Below, in pieces: positions 1-10,751 of a DNA stretch of 64,000 bases. The position numbers were made by a program, and so were the translations under genes. Numbering within the stretch: position 1 is the first letter of the stretch; the number at the start of each line of letters is the position of its first letter. The notes under the pieces are model-generated. The model was not told where the DNA came from. It ran no database searches and was given only the letters and a program-made list of their open reading frames with translations. The stretch covers positions 27,934,962 through 27,998,961 of the forward strand of contig CM037829.1 of NCBI GenBank assembly GCA_021234535.1, in the 5' to 3' direction. This stretch comes from Stichopus chloronotus. Taxonomy: Eukaryota; Echinodermata; Holothuroidea; Aspidochirotida; Stichopodidae.

Positions 1-3000
1 CCAAGAAAATGCGAAAAAAAAACTAAGAGTTGGTTTGGAGCGTGACGGCGTTAATCTCACATTGAAATGTAAGATTATCGGCACTGAGCATGCGTGTCTG
101 GGCTAGTTGACCATTAACAACCCCTCCACCTCCCCCCCCCCCCTCCTCCATCCCATACATTCGCTTGACCCATCGGCAACATCCCACCCTGGAGAGGAAA
201 CATACACACATGAATGAACCATTTATCAAAGTTACCCTAATTTTCACTCTCTAATCGGTTGGTTCCCAAGCAGAGGCACAAGTACCCCTTAAGAGGGTAC
301 CAGCAAGCATTGCAGTGGTACCTGGGAAGCCTCTGAAATAATTAAAAAAAAAAAGATTGTGCTGTATAATAATCAAAAGTGTGCGCGAGAATGGGCAACA
401 GTTTTGGGTACGTACGGGTTATGTGATGGTCCTTCATTTTCCGTATGATGGCCAAAGTAGTTCTACCTGTATATGGCGTTTACCAAGTGGGGGTCCACAA
501 GGTGGGGAACCACAGCAAGCAGTCGAACCTGACAATGTACAACTAATTCACATGACGATATATATTTTCTTATCTTATTTCTCTAATACCTCCCATACTC
601 CGCTATATACTCGTTGCTCTATCTTCTCGTCACCTTTTTTCCCTTCCTTTTATAAATTGTACATGGGGGGAAATGTCAACATTTTGATAAGAGAAACTTG
701 CATATATATGACTGACTTTTGTTTATACAGCGGTCAGTTCTTCCCACCATTGAAAGTCTTCAGATTTCTGGCCCCCCTCTGAAGTCAGACTCATAACCTG
801 TCTGTGACTAACCTTGTAGGGTCACGGCCTGACTCGAAAGTCACATTACGGTCAGGCGGCTGTTAAACGCTTCCCGGGCAATGTAATAAAACACGTCTAG
901 CAGGCAGTCGGCAAAGGTCACGAACTAGCTTTTGTAGTCGTGTCCTACTTCCCGTCAACAAAAGAAAAGACAAAGAAAAAAAAAAGACGAAAAAAAAAAA
1001 AAAAACCAAACCAACAAGAATCGTTGTTTAGTCGGCAAGTCGTTCGTTCAGCTCTCTGAATGGAACGTCCTCCTTTTTGCGGTTTTCAGATTCAACTAAA
1101 TACCACGAAAGGCTCAAATTTTTACCGGATAGGGGTTATTTTCTCCGCAATATGACATTTATACAAACCTAAAATTTTACCAGAGGAGCGGGTAATTAGT
1201 CCTTAAACAGACAAGAATCAGTGTTTCTTTGTCACATTTGGCCAACGAAATACCTCATCATAATGCGATATGTGATCTGGCAATTTATGACAAATTCATA
1301 ATTTCCAACAAATAGTACCGACAATCTTACTGACAAAGATAAAGCAATGAATTTCTATTCTGGCTGATCTATATACGATTTGTTATAGGTACCAGTTCTG
1401 CGAAAAAGTTCGAATATTCAATACTAGCAAAGTTGTGGTCCCAAACCTTACGATTTACAGTGTTAAAGACTGAAATGTGTTACCACATCAAGCGAGACGA
1501 ACTAATGAGATGATTACGTTTTCGTGAAATAGAGCATATTTTCAGATGGTCATGTATACTAAAAATGAATTTCCGTTGCATTTACTTTCGAAAATAAAGC
1601 GTCCACCAAAATTGATAGATTGATAGACACACATTACAAGCCTATAGACCTAACGACAGAGAACACACACACACACATGAACACACAGACGAGAATGGGT
1701 AGTCTACACAACTGACAGACAAACAGATAAACAGGCGTAAGGACAGCCATGTAGAGAGTCAAGTAGACAGACATATAACTGGACTTACACACCGACAGAC
1801 AATCGCAAGATATCGTACGATCACAGGTTCACCAGCAGTAAAATCTATTTTTAACTTCGAGACAGAATGACCACGAATGACTGGAAGGGAGATCAACTGT
1901 ATGAACTCCCGCACTGAGGGAGAAGGGCTAGCAACCGATCCATCCGAACCCATAAATAACGTGGATATAAATTTTCTGGCATAAACCCTCTTATGACCCC
2001 ACTCGGTGTATTCAAAATGGGTCTTCTCTACAATGCGGAATTCGACGCAATATGCTGTAACTATACGTGAATAGAAGATAGGCCTATAGGTGATAGGTAT
2101 TGTCTTCTTGTTTGCTTGCAATGAATCGATGACTAGAGTACAATATATACCGAAGTGGAGAAGGGGTGATTTTATCTCAAATTTTCAACACAAAGTCGCG
2201 CCACTAAACTGTTTGGGGGGGGGGGGGACTTTGTACAAACATTAGTTGTGAATCTCCTCGTACTACATACACACCTATAGGCCCACATCATAAGAATAAA
2301 AATTGAAACAATTGGGTTTGTGCATATTTCAATAATATCCTTTCCCTCGCCCTAAAACCGTGTGGAGATAAGGTATATTTTATAGTGGCTACTTCCAGAG
2401 ACAAAATGTAACGAAATCTTCAGTTCGGTGAAGTTTATCGAGCACAATTCAAAACAGAACATTGGTTGTTTCAAACCGAAACCCATTATAAGATATTTTT
2501 TATGTGATTTGTGAACTTGTGGTATCGTTCTACTCGTTTTAGGTCATACATTTCACCAACAATTCTGATTGGCTAAAATCGAATCAAATGATTAAGTTGC
2601 GCGAATCTGTTCGGGCGACTCCCTTAAAATAATGATAACCGGTTTACTTCGCAATCATTTATTTCGTCTCAATTGAATCCTTCAAAACGATACACTTGAG
2701 ATGACCCCCCTCTCAGAGAAAAAAATTAAAAAGGCAAAATAAAGTTTAAAACTATGACCGTCGCCCTAAAATCAGTTCCCTCATGTCAAAATCCTTGGAC
2801 ATTATTTTTCGGTGGTGTCCCTCTTGTCGCAAGTCCCAAGGGGGTAGGTCATACCGTATTAACTCGGACGAGAAACCAACCAGTTATGTATCTTACTGTC
2901 TATGTACGTGGAACGGTTTTTCTTTCTCCAGACAACCTTGATATAAATTACAAGTCCAAGCTCAGGTAAACGTACAGACACTTAAATTGTATTCACGGCG

Positions 3001-4325
3001 GGGTACTTTTTTTTTTCTAAAGAAAAGTCCATCGTTCAGACACTTTTGAGTTTTGACATCTATTTTCTGGCGCTACATGCAGGATAAAAGTCTTAGTGTT
3101 CCAGGCGGCATTACTTGGCATTGAATATTTTTCTTTGAGAGACGAGAAGGTTAGGGTGTAAGGGAGGTGAAGTGAAGGAGAATTGTGGGTGGAAGAGAGG
3201 TCCTGTGGTGGGAGACTGGAACCGTGGTGGGTGGCGATGGCGAGTACAGGCTACAGGGTTGACGTTCAGGTGAGGAAATTAGGAGCGCGCTGCTTACCAC
3301 TTCTGATGACCACGGTGTACAGTTCGTTACGTTGCGCACACATAAATGACGAATTCTTGATCCGCCAGAAATACTCTGACGTCACTGTGAGAACCGGAAC
3401 TTGCAGAGGAAGTAGGGGGTACAAGGGATGCTTCTGACGGTTTAAGCTAGGTGTTGTGACGATCTAGCAAGTTTGTTGAAAATCTATTGAGAAGAATAAC
3501 TACAATTTTGAAAACATAGTTCTTCTTCGTCCGTCCCCAGATATCCATCGTTATGGAAAAATACCAAAATGTCTTGAGGAATAACTGGGGGAAAGTCCCA
3601 AAAAGATAGAAATACGCTTTTGGTTTTTTTTTTTACACCTTGATTTGCTTGTAATTTTACCTCAAGATCATCGTTTTGTCACATCTTAACATTTTTCGGT
3701 CTCATCTCAGATTTTCAAGAGTAGAACTTACCCTTAACCAAGGAGCGGACAGTCCCCTTACATTAACTAGCTCCTCCAATCAATTGGTTCTATTACAAAC
3801 ATTCAACGCCTGAGATCCTAAGGAGGCCAGATCTGGTACAGCTATGTACGGTGCAGGTCACAATTTTTTTTGGATAAAAAATGTCCCTATTTAGAGAAAC
3901 AGCTGGACGCACCGACGGAGCGGCGGGAGAGTTGTATACCTTGACCACATAAAATGGCACCTGACCTTGACATTAATAACTTTTCCCTGAAAATTTCGTC
4001 AACCGTGTGTCAAAATGATGCTCAGAGTACAAAGGCGAGGGAGGGACAGCATGCTGAATTCACGGTAATTAACTGGCTTTCTGGAAAAGAAATTTAAGTT
4101 TTCTAGGTTTAAATTAAAAGAAAAATGTGGCCAAAAAAAAAATGGGATAACAAACTCTGGCAGAGGATAAGTAATTTTCTCTCACGCGAGGAACGCACTT
4201 ACACATCGATAGAATATAAGAGAAATTACAGAGCCCACACACAAACAAAATATATTATCATCCTTCTCCCTCTTCTTTGGTGCCAAAAAAGAATAATAGG
4301 ATACCAGACGCGTAGAAACAGCTAT

Positions 4326-4346
4326 GGGGGGGGGGGGGGGGGGGGG
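4326..4346. repeat. 21-base poly-G run
   Basis: One of many long G or C homopolymers in the window. Others are at 2215-2227, 20341-20354, 26367-26383, 27161-27174, 29930-29942, 42813-42824 and 61628-61646. They could form G-quadruplexes on one strand and are sites of replication slippage and assembly error. Confidence 0.9.
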
Positions 4347-5190
4347 CGATAGCGTAAGTCATGTCTTTAACTCAAGGTGCACACACCCCTACATTGAAGT
4401 GAATACTAAAGACTATACGTACATCAGTTTTATATATATTTGCACATTTTAAGTGTACATAATAATTTTACCAAGTGGGTTTTATTCGTCATGGGGAGCG
4501 GGTGGATGGAGGGGGGCGGCTTCTTCGTACCTCACGCAGGTCACGATGACCCTATTCACGGAACACGTATTTACACTGTGGCCAATATAGCCACCTCCAA
4601 ATTGGCAATTTGCCAGGACTGCTTTGTGGCACTTTCATTGATTATTGTGGCATAGAAAGGTTAAGAGCTTACACTGACAAAATATATTTCAGAATAAACT
4701 GCAATAGTTACAGATGTACTAAGTACAAACCACTCGGCGCGGTCAGTTCAAATTCTTCTGTAGTAGTCCAAACCAGAGGAAAATCAACGTAAACCTACGC
4801 GTATGGAAATTTCAGTCCACAGTTAGCCTATGTGTTTAGTTAAAGTCAGAGCACCAATGATGCAGAAGCTATTACCTGAACACCCTGAATGTATCGTTTA
4901 CCATTAAGTCAAATCATAGAAACCACTAATGGAGTATCTTTATGTCAAATCATCAACAGTATACGAGAGAATCTATAAAGTCGGAATTAGCATCACTATT
5001 TTTGGAGCAATGGTGGACAGATTGATAAATAGATAGAGAGATAGCTTAAAAATTGACATATATGTGCTGGACGATAAAATGTATGTATTGGTAAACTACT
5101 GGACGTTAATTTAAATGTCACATTGCTGTGTAATTTTTTTTCTTGCCTTTGTTGGATGATGCCATGATTTCGGTAATTTATCTTTAATCG

Positions 5191-5262
5191 GTGCCATGGC
5201 GGAGTGGATAAAGGTGATGGCATTTGAAGCTTAGGAACAGGGAGGTTCGTGGTTCGATCTCA
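5191..5262 (+). repeat. tRNA-Ser-like SINE head or tRNA pseudogene
   Basis: It contains a polymerase III A box, TGGCGGAGTGG (5197-5207), and a B box, GGTTCGATCTC (5251-5261), at normal tRNA spacing. The middle (GATGGCATTTGAAGCTTAG) resembles the tRNA-Ser anticodon arm with TGA, and the long variable region fits a type II tRNA. The acceptor ends do not pair well, so it is not a working tRNA; a tRNA-derived SINE head is likely. The downstream tail (to roughly 5350) is not recognised. Confidence 0.55.
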
Positions 5263-6124
5263 CATTTTGTAAGCCTGTATAAACTACCAGTTAATTACTG
5301 AGTCTCACCTTCTAGGTCATATTAAGAAAATACAGGCTTCCAAAATAAAACCCTCTGCGCACACAAAATTCTCAAATGTGCTTGAAATTTGGGTTAAGTA
5401 AACAAAGGATTAACGTAAGGCATATCATAGGAGTCCATCTCTTTACGTCACAAATTTGTATACTTAGCCAATTGTTATCCAGCTGTGACACACTAATTTG
5501 CCTCTCAAATTGTCAATTTATGATGCATTTTGTTGTAATTTGTGGCGTTCTTTAATGTTTTCTATGATTAATGCAAAAAGTACTCCAAAAGGTCATTTTC
5601 ATGTCACACGACCTTTAAGTTCGTAGTCAACCGACAAAAAGTTACAATATGTAAGCCACAGGCTTCCTCTACACTTGCGTGGTCGATGAGTGTCGTAAAA
5701 TGAATGCCCTTTGAGGCCGAATTACCAATATTTACATCATTCTCAGTTCATCATGCATGCGTTCTATTTTTTATAACCTATCTTTTTTACCCCGGTATTC
5801 AATTACTGTACATGTCCTAGTTTTAATTGTACAACACAGAACACTGTTGATTTGACGACTGTTCGTTTCATGTATAACGCTAAAGACAAAAAACGTCAGA
5901 GTGAAAGAACACGTTTACCCAATGAAATCCTGTAAAGCAACCATTTTGTTTGAACGGTTCCAGACATGAGACAGAATTAAAAATTATCTGGGCCGCACTT
6001 GACCAACCTCTTGATGCTGATTTTAAACCTTTAATTCCGAGGGCATTGAAACGATACAAATTATAATTCACAAAAAAAAAAAACGTTATCTCAATATAGT
6101 ATTGTGGATAAGTAATGGAGAAAT

Positions 6125-6264
6125 ATAGGCCCACCTGGCAGCATTCAAGAGATGTCTGGCAACGACCTTTTTTCTTCTTGAGACATATTACGGGCCAAGA
6201 AAAAATTTAAAAAATCACTGCGGGTCCGCATGCGGCTCGCGGGCCGTAGGTTGCCCACCCTTGT
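6125..6264 (-). mobile_element. hAT-type transposon end, fragment
   Basis: On the minus strand the segment begins AAGGGTGGGCAACCTACGGC and continues through CCGCG and GCATGCGG. This is the widespread end sequence of hAT elements in animal genomes (CAGGGGTGGGCAACC-type terminus followed by GGCCCGCGGGCCGC). No matching opposite end was found. A GGGCCGC near 5990 may be a remnant. It looks like a truncated or solo end in FAM20C intron 8. Confidence 0.5.
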
Positions 6265-6750
6265 TTTAAAGCTTGGGATTTCATTGGTTTTATCTAGATG
6301 TATCCAAACCAAAGGGACCATTCTAATCACTCACTGCAAGCACAAGTGCTTCTGTTCTCTGACATTCAAGTGATGGCGCAGTACCAAAACGACGTCTAGA
6401 GCAGTAGTCTACGAACGTCAAGACTGCGACAGCGACGAAAGAGAGGGCAGCAAACTTTAATGGCGCGGTTTGACACTGGACATGTATTGCTGTGCTCTTA
6501 CGTTCAACGAACTAACAGTTTAACGAAATAACTATTAATGTACTGAGGTAGTACTTTCATGGATAAACGTGGATGGGTGGGGGATGAGGGCATGTTACTG
6601 GTAAGTCATTCAACTTGATCAAGAATATTGCAGTGACCTGCTTCACGTGACTACCAAAATTCTGGTTTGTTGGTTTGTCCGTTGATATTTTTCACTGTGG
6701 AGCAAATCGAGTAAAGTGACAGTGGGAACGCCGCCGCTTTCCCAGCTCTC

Positions 6751-6780
6751 ATTATTTATTTTTATTTATTATTTATTTAT
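6751..6780. repeat. ATTT/TTTA microsatellite
   Basis: ATTTATTT-type tetranucleotide repeat in FAM20C intron 8, with interruptions. Confidence 0.8.
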
Positions 6781-7976
6781 AGGGAGATTTCAAGGATCGT
6801 AAATTAACCCACAATCGGAAACTTTTCACATTCACATGTAAGCAATACATCTCACACTTGTGGCGCCGGTTTTGAGTTACACAAATGATGAAGAAAGGAC
6901 ATATTTCCATATGGGAAAAGATAACTAAAAGAGAGAATTCTTACAAACCGTTCAAGATGTAGGCCTATTGATTACCTGCGTTTGGGTACATAAACGAAGT
7001 AACGAAAATTGCGCTGGGATCAACCCAAAATGTTAAACATGATAGATTTTTAACATGATATATGAATTCATGAGGCATCAACCCAGGAAGGTGGGATGCA
7101 CTGAGCGCTGATGGAAGCAAGTTGAGTACAACCACTAAGACTGCCATGAGGAGTGGAGAAAAGGAGAAGAGGATGGAGAAGAGAAAAAGTCATTGTTCTC
7201 AGGGGACTACCCTCATGCTCAAAATTAAATTTCTGACTTTAGATACAGTACATGTAGTAGGACCTATGGTTAAAAAAATCAGCTTGTCTGGTATTTCCGG
7301 AAACTGCCACTTCACAAGAAACCAACCGTGTGTACTGTAGTCACGTGACCGTCTCGCGAGACGGAAGGTTGGTCAATTGTATAGACTTTTAAACTCTGCA
7401 GTTTAATTATCCATGCATACAATTAAATGCGAACTGCTGTCAGGGTAATGCTTCAAATGTGTCCTCTAATCCTACCGGGATCATGCCGACAAATCTTCGA
7501 TCAGAACAACTCGTTTGATCTTTGTCGACTGCCATAGAGGCTTTTACTTTTATCGTAAAAAGTCCACTTTCTTGGTCATGTGACCTTCATTCTAAAAGCT
7601 TTGAAGTTACTATTTTAAATGAAGCAGCTAAAATTGCTGATGAACATAATTACATGGAATAACTGGTTTTCTTTTGAAATAATGAAAGATTTTTTTCTGG
7701 AAATGACATGTGTATCTTACCTAAGCCTGAAATATACCAAACTACAGAACTGCATCATGAAGATTAATTAATTACCAAGAAACAATGGAGGTGACTGTAA
7801 GGAGAATACTTTCTCGTTATGTTCTGCCACAATATCTAATGGCCCTTTTGTCACATTGTGCCACAGAATTATCAAAGCGTCTCAGAATTTCAGGCCGGGC
7901 AAATTTTGTCAGAGAATGTCACAATGTCACAGGCAAACGGTTCTCTGAAATAGTGATTTTATGAGGTTACACTTAC

Positions 7977-8058
7977 GCTCTGCCATGGTCCAAGTGAATC
8001 GGATAAGTAAAATTACCAAAGTGTTCAAATGTTTCGTAATGGTGGCGGTCCATATTTC
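7977..8058 (-). CDS. fam20c: FAM20C-like exon, catalytic Asp and metal-binding Asp
   Basis: The frame reads [15 protein letters not shown], then [11 protein letters not shown] plus GC of a following codon (Ala). MDRHHYETF is the family catalytic segment (catalytic Asp458 in human FAM20C, from memory). LDHGR aligns with LDNGRGFG, whose first Asp is the metal-binding residue (Asp478). Two family positions differ here: Asn is His, and the Gly after Arg would be Ala. The acceptor is TTGTTAG before 8058 and the donor GC|GTAAGTG is strong. The next exon should begin with one base and then FG, but none was found in 1-7976. Length is 2 + 26 codons + 2 = 82 bp. Confidence 0.96.
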
Positions 8059-8433
8059 CTAACAACACAGAAAATACAAAGTAAAATGAGAGCAAGGCCA
8101 ATAGGAATATTTGCAAATTTTAAAATTGAATACTGAAAAAAAAAGAAATGTAAAGAAGCTCAGAAGCTCGCTGTGGATACGTTTGGAGATATCAACTGGG
8201 GAAATCCATTTGTCAGTCCTGAGGGGGAGGGGGGGGGGGTAAAATGAACGAAACTGATTAAACTTATAGGTTACTAAATCGAAAATATTTTCTCCGGAAA
8301 GATCGGCCTGTACTTATCTGCTCTCAGAGAGATAGATTTAATGATGGGCGAGACTGGCGTTGACCGTACCATTTACATAAAATTTTCCTTAAAAAGTCTC
8401 AAGAAAACTTGCCAGGCTTTATTTGTCGAATAA

Positions 8434-8484
8434 AGGCCTGTCCACACAGGATGCGTTGCGTTCCGTTCCGTATACGACACGTTT
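8434..8484 (+). repeat. Left terminal inverted repeat of the 1.3-kb element
   Basis: The first 34 bases match the reverse complement of the right end almost exactly, apart from an extra base or two at the tip. A less exact continuation runs through the TATACGACACG text. Confidence 0.85.
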
Positions 8485-9701
8485 TTTATCCGGCATCCTT
8501 CCGGATACGTCAAGACGCATCCCTGTCTGTACAGGATGCGTTCACACTACGTCAATTTCGATGCGTCACTTTGAGATGCAGTGCGTAGTTTCCAATGACA
8601 ATGCATGCTGATTGACAGAAAGGTGTATTTAAATCGTAGGATGCCAAAAAATTTTGAGAATTAAATACATCCTAGATAGCCGCCCTTGCCATTGCGCATG
8701 CTTTACAGCAGTCAGCAACACAAAAAGTGCAAGTTTTGTGAAAAAATGTAAAATTTGATTTGATTCCTAAACACATTCAGTTTGTCACAATCTATCCGAA
8801 TTTGTACAAAATTATTCAAAGTGGGTTTATCTCGATGGATTTCAGTCGGTGGCGAACCTAGGATTTCTTCCATGGAAGTGTAGGGACACACAGTATGTTG
8901 CGTGATCGCCAGCCTGGGGGAGGTGTCCTAGTGGAGGGGGTGTCCCCTTCCTCCTTTGAAGGCGTTTGAAACATTAGGTGTCCTTGCATGCAATCTGGTG
9001 CCACATTAGCTACCTTTTGAAGTAAAATTTGTGTTAAAAAGTTTGCGTATTTTTAGGAACAAAAACATATCGGCATCAGCGGATTGATAAGAATGGAAAT
9101 ATTCTACAGTCAGAGTCTATCATTATCAAGTTGAGTAGCCCAATCGAGTGAAGTTTTTTTGGCCCAGATCGCTTGTGGAGGCGCGTGGAGCGCAACGATT
9201 GAGAAGGGCTCGATCCCATAAGCCCCCGAAACTATGTCACTGATTATATACACTACACTGTAATTTATATTTTCTCGTGTGCCGTGAAATGTCCATGTAC
9301 AGCCACGTCTAGTGTCCAGACTTCCCGAAGTCAATAATATCGCAAGGGCATAGTGGGTACCCAAAAAATCATAGGCCTACGTGTACATTCCCAATGTTGT
9401 GAAAAAATGCCCCCGAAAAAATGAGATTTTCTACTTATTTTACTTATTTACGTTTCATTGTGATTTTAAGTTCAAACATAGTACCATTTTGCATCCATAT
9501 CCCGTGAAACTGCATTTCATGAAAGAAAAACAAGAAAGAAATCAAGTTGACGCATGCTCCCGTACGTCAACTCTGTTCCTGAATGCACATGGACTTTGCC
9601 AAAATTTGCGTCAACTTTTTTTTTCCGCATCGATCGTGGAACGCAACGGATCCTGTGTGGACGGCTTCATTGGTTTACGTGCAAAGTGATAAAAGTGCCG
9701 T

Positions 9702-9751
9702 GTCGTGTCGTATCCGGATCGGAACGCAACGCATCCTGTGTGGACAGGCTT
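9702..9751 (-). repeat. Right terminal inverted repeat of the 1.3-kb element
   Basis: Reads GGAACGCAACGCATCCTGTG then TGGACAGGCTTA on the plus strand, the reverse complement of the left end. It is preceded by CGTGTCGTGTCGTATCCGGAT, where the similarity becomes looser. Confidence 0.85.
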
Positions 9752-10638
9752 AACTGTAGGTTGATTAAATTTCAAAACTCTTCTTATAAAAGAAGAAAGA
9801 AACTTCATCGTTGTGTTTTTTTTTCTTTGGGCACGGCAGGAGTTTCGACCAAAACTGTAGGATAATTGCTTCCCCCCCCCCCATTGTTAAATTGCGAAAA
9901 AATATGGGTCTCATGAATCGTTCAGCATATACAATGGTTAACAATGTTTCCATATCTGAAAGAAAATGCAAAATAATATCTTGACGTCGGTGTATTCCTA
10001 AAGTTAGATTATATTTTCACGACATTTCGGCATGATTCGCTTTGTTAACGGGGACACTCCTATACCTGATGACTTTATTGACATTAAAGCTCTCCTAGAC
10101 TTTGTGAATCACCCCACAGGGCGGAATGAATAATTCATGAAATAGCTTATTGTACATATTTTTAAATAGTAAGTTGTTATTCTAATTAAAGTAGACAAGT
10201 TCAAAATACCCCCACACCCCAATAAAATAATGAGTAGAGATAACTTACAAGCTATTAAAGGTCCACGTGTGCGATAAGTGAGGGCGGTGCCCGCTTTGAA
10301 TTTCCTGGAGGATCTGCTCTGAAAGCCTGGTACATCTAGCACACGAAACGTACATTACATCTTTGACGTTTGAATAATATTAACATACCATAGCTGTAGA
10401 GCATATTTTGTGTGTTAGAGATGTACCAAGCTTTTAGAGCGGATTCTCCAGAGAATTGAAACGGGCACCACAATCATATTTTGGGGAGAGTGGGCCTTTA
10501 AAGTCTTAATAGCATGCCCATGCTCAACTATCCATCCCCATTTGACTTTCCATTTTCCGGGTAGCATTCCAGCCCCCCCCCCCTCTCAGCTTTACCTTAA
10601 AGTCCGAGGTCCTGTTTGAAGTTCGGCGAGTTTCTTAC

Positions 10639-10751
10639 CTATGAGAAAGTCAAAGACTGCCATATCCATAAGATCTAAGAGTCTTCTGCCTGAGTTGTAG
10701 GGGTGTTTCCGCATCACCACCCGTGTACAATAAGTTAAATCATGTTCCCAC
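10639..10751 (-). CDS. fam20c: FAM20C-like exon, C-lobe [10 protein letters not shown] helix
   Basis: The frame reads [17 protein letters not shown], then [20 protein letters not shown]. It corresponds to the family text WE-x-D-x-x-YC followed by [30 protein letters not shown], the helix leading into the catalytic loop. The acceptor TTTTTTCCCTAG before 10751 and the donor ATAG|GTAAGAA at 10639/10638 are both strong. The leading G completes Met from the previous exon; the trailing G and the next exon's GA encode Gly. Length is 1 + 37 codons + 1 = 113 bp. It sits between introns of about 2.7 and 2.6 kb. Confidence 0.97.

Larger units (their letters stand above)
1..7976 (-). other. FAM20C intron 8, partial (3' end of gene not found)
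   Basis: No FAM20C exon was recognised here. The expected C-terminal text (FG..., HDE, SIL, QCC) was looked for on the minus strand by its Phe-Gly-Lys, His-Asp-Glu and Cys-Cys codon patterns, without a convincing hit. The stretch contains a tRNA-like SINE head near 5191, a hAT-type end near 6264, poly-G runs, CA-rich low-complexity sequence around 1616-1790, and an ORF with a signal-peptide-like start near 7147. The remainder is unremarkable AT-rich sequence. Confidence 0.7.
8434..9751. mobile_element. Non-autonomous DNA transposon with ~50-bp inverted ends
   Basis: The left end carries GCCTGTCCACACAGGATGCG at 8436-8455, continuing TTGCGTTCCG and, slightly diverged, TACGACACG. The right end carries the reverse complement up to 9750. 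Similarity extends about 50 bp with small differences. Second, partial copies of the same text lie inside each end: an element-like GGAACGCAACGGATCCTGTG near 9639 and a CAGGATGCGTTCACAC segment near 8533. No transposase frame is visible in the roughly 1.2-kb interior. The flanks show TAA at the left and TTA at the right, which would fit a TA target but does not prove it. The superfamily is undetermined. Confidence 0.85.
8059..10638 (-). other. FAM20C intron 7
   Basis: A 2.58-kb intron bounded by the donor of the exon at 10639 and the acceptor of the exon at 8058. About half of it is a non-autonomous DNA transposon with inverted ends (8434-9751). The rest shows only poly-C and poly-T runs and no coding signal. 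Confidence 0.85.

Noticed and set aside
5740..5770. HDEL text on the minus strand, tested as the missing FAM20C HDE...SIL exon
   Set aside because: It is followed by RMM and a stop, not SIL-x-PL, and no Phe-Gly or acceptor precedes it.
9110..9364. 84-residue minus-strand ORF inside the 1.3-kb transposon
   Set aside because: No transposase motifs; the element appears non-autonomous.
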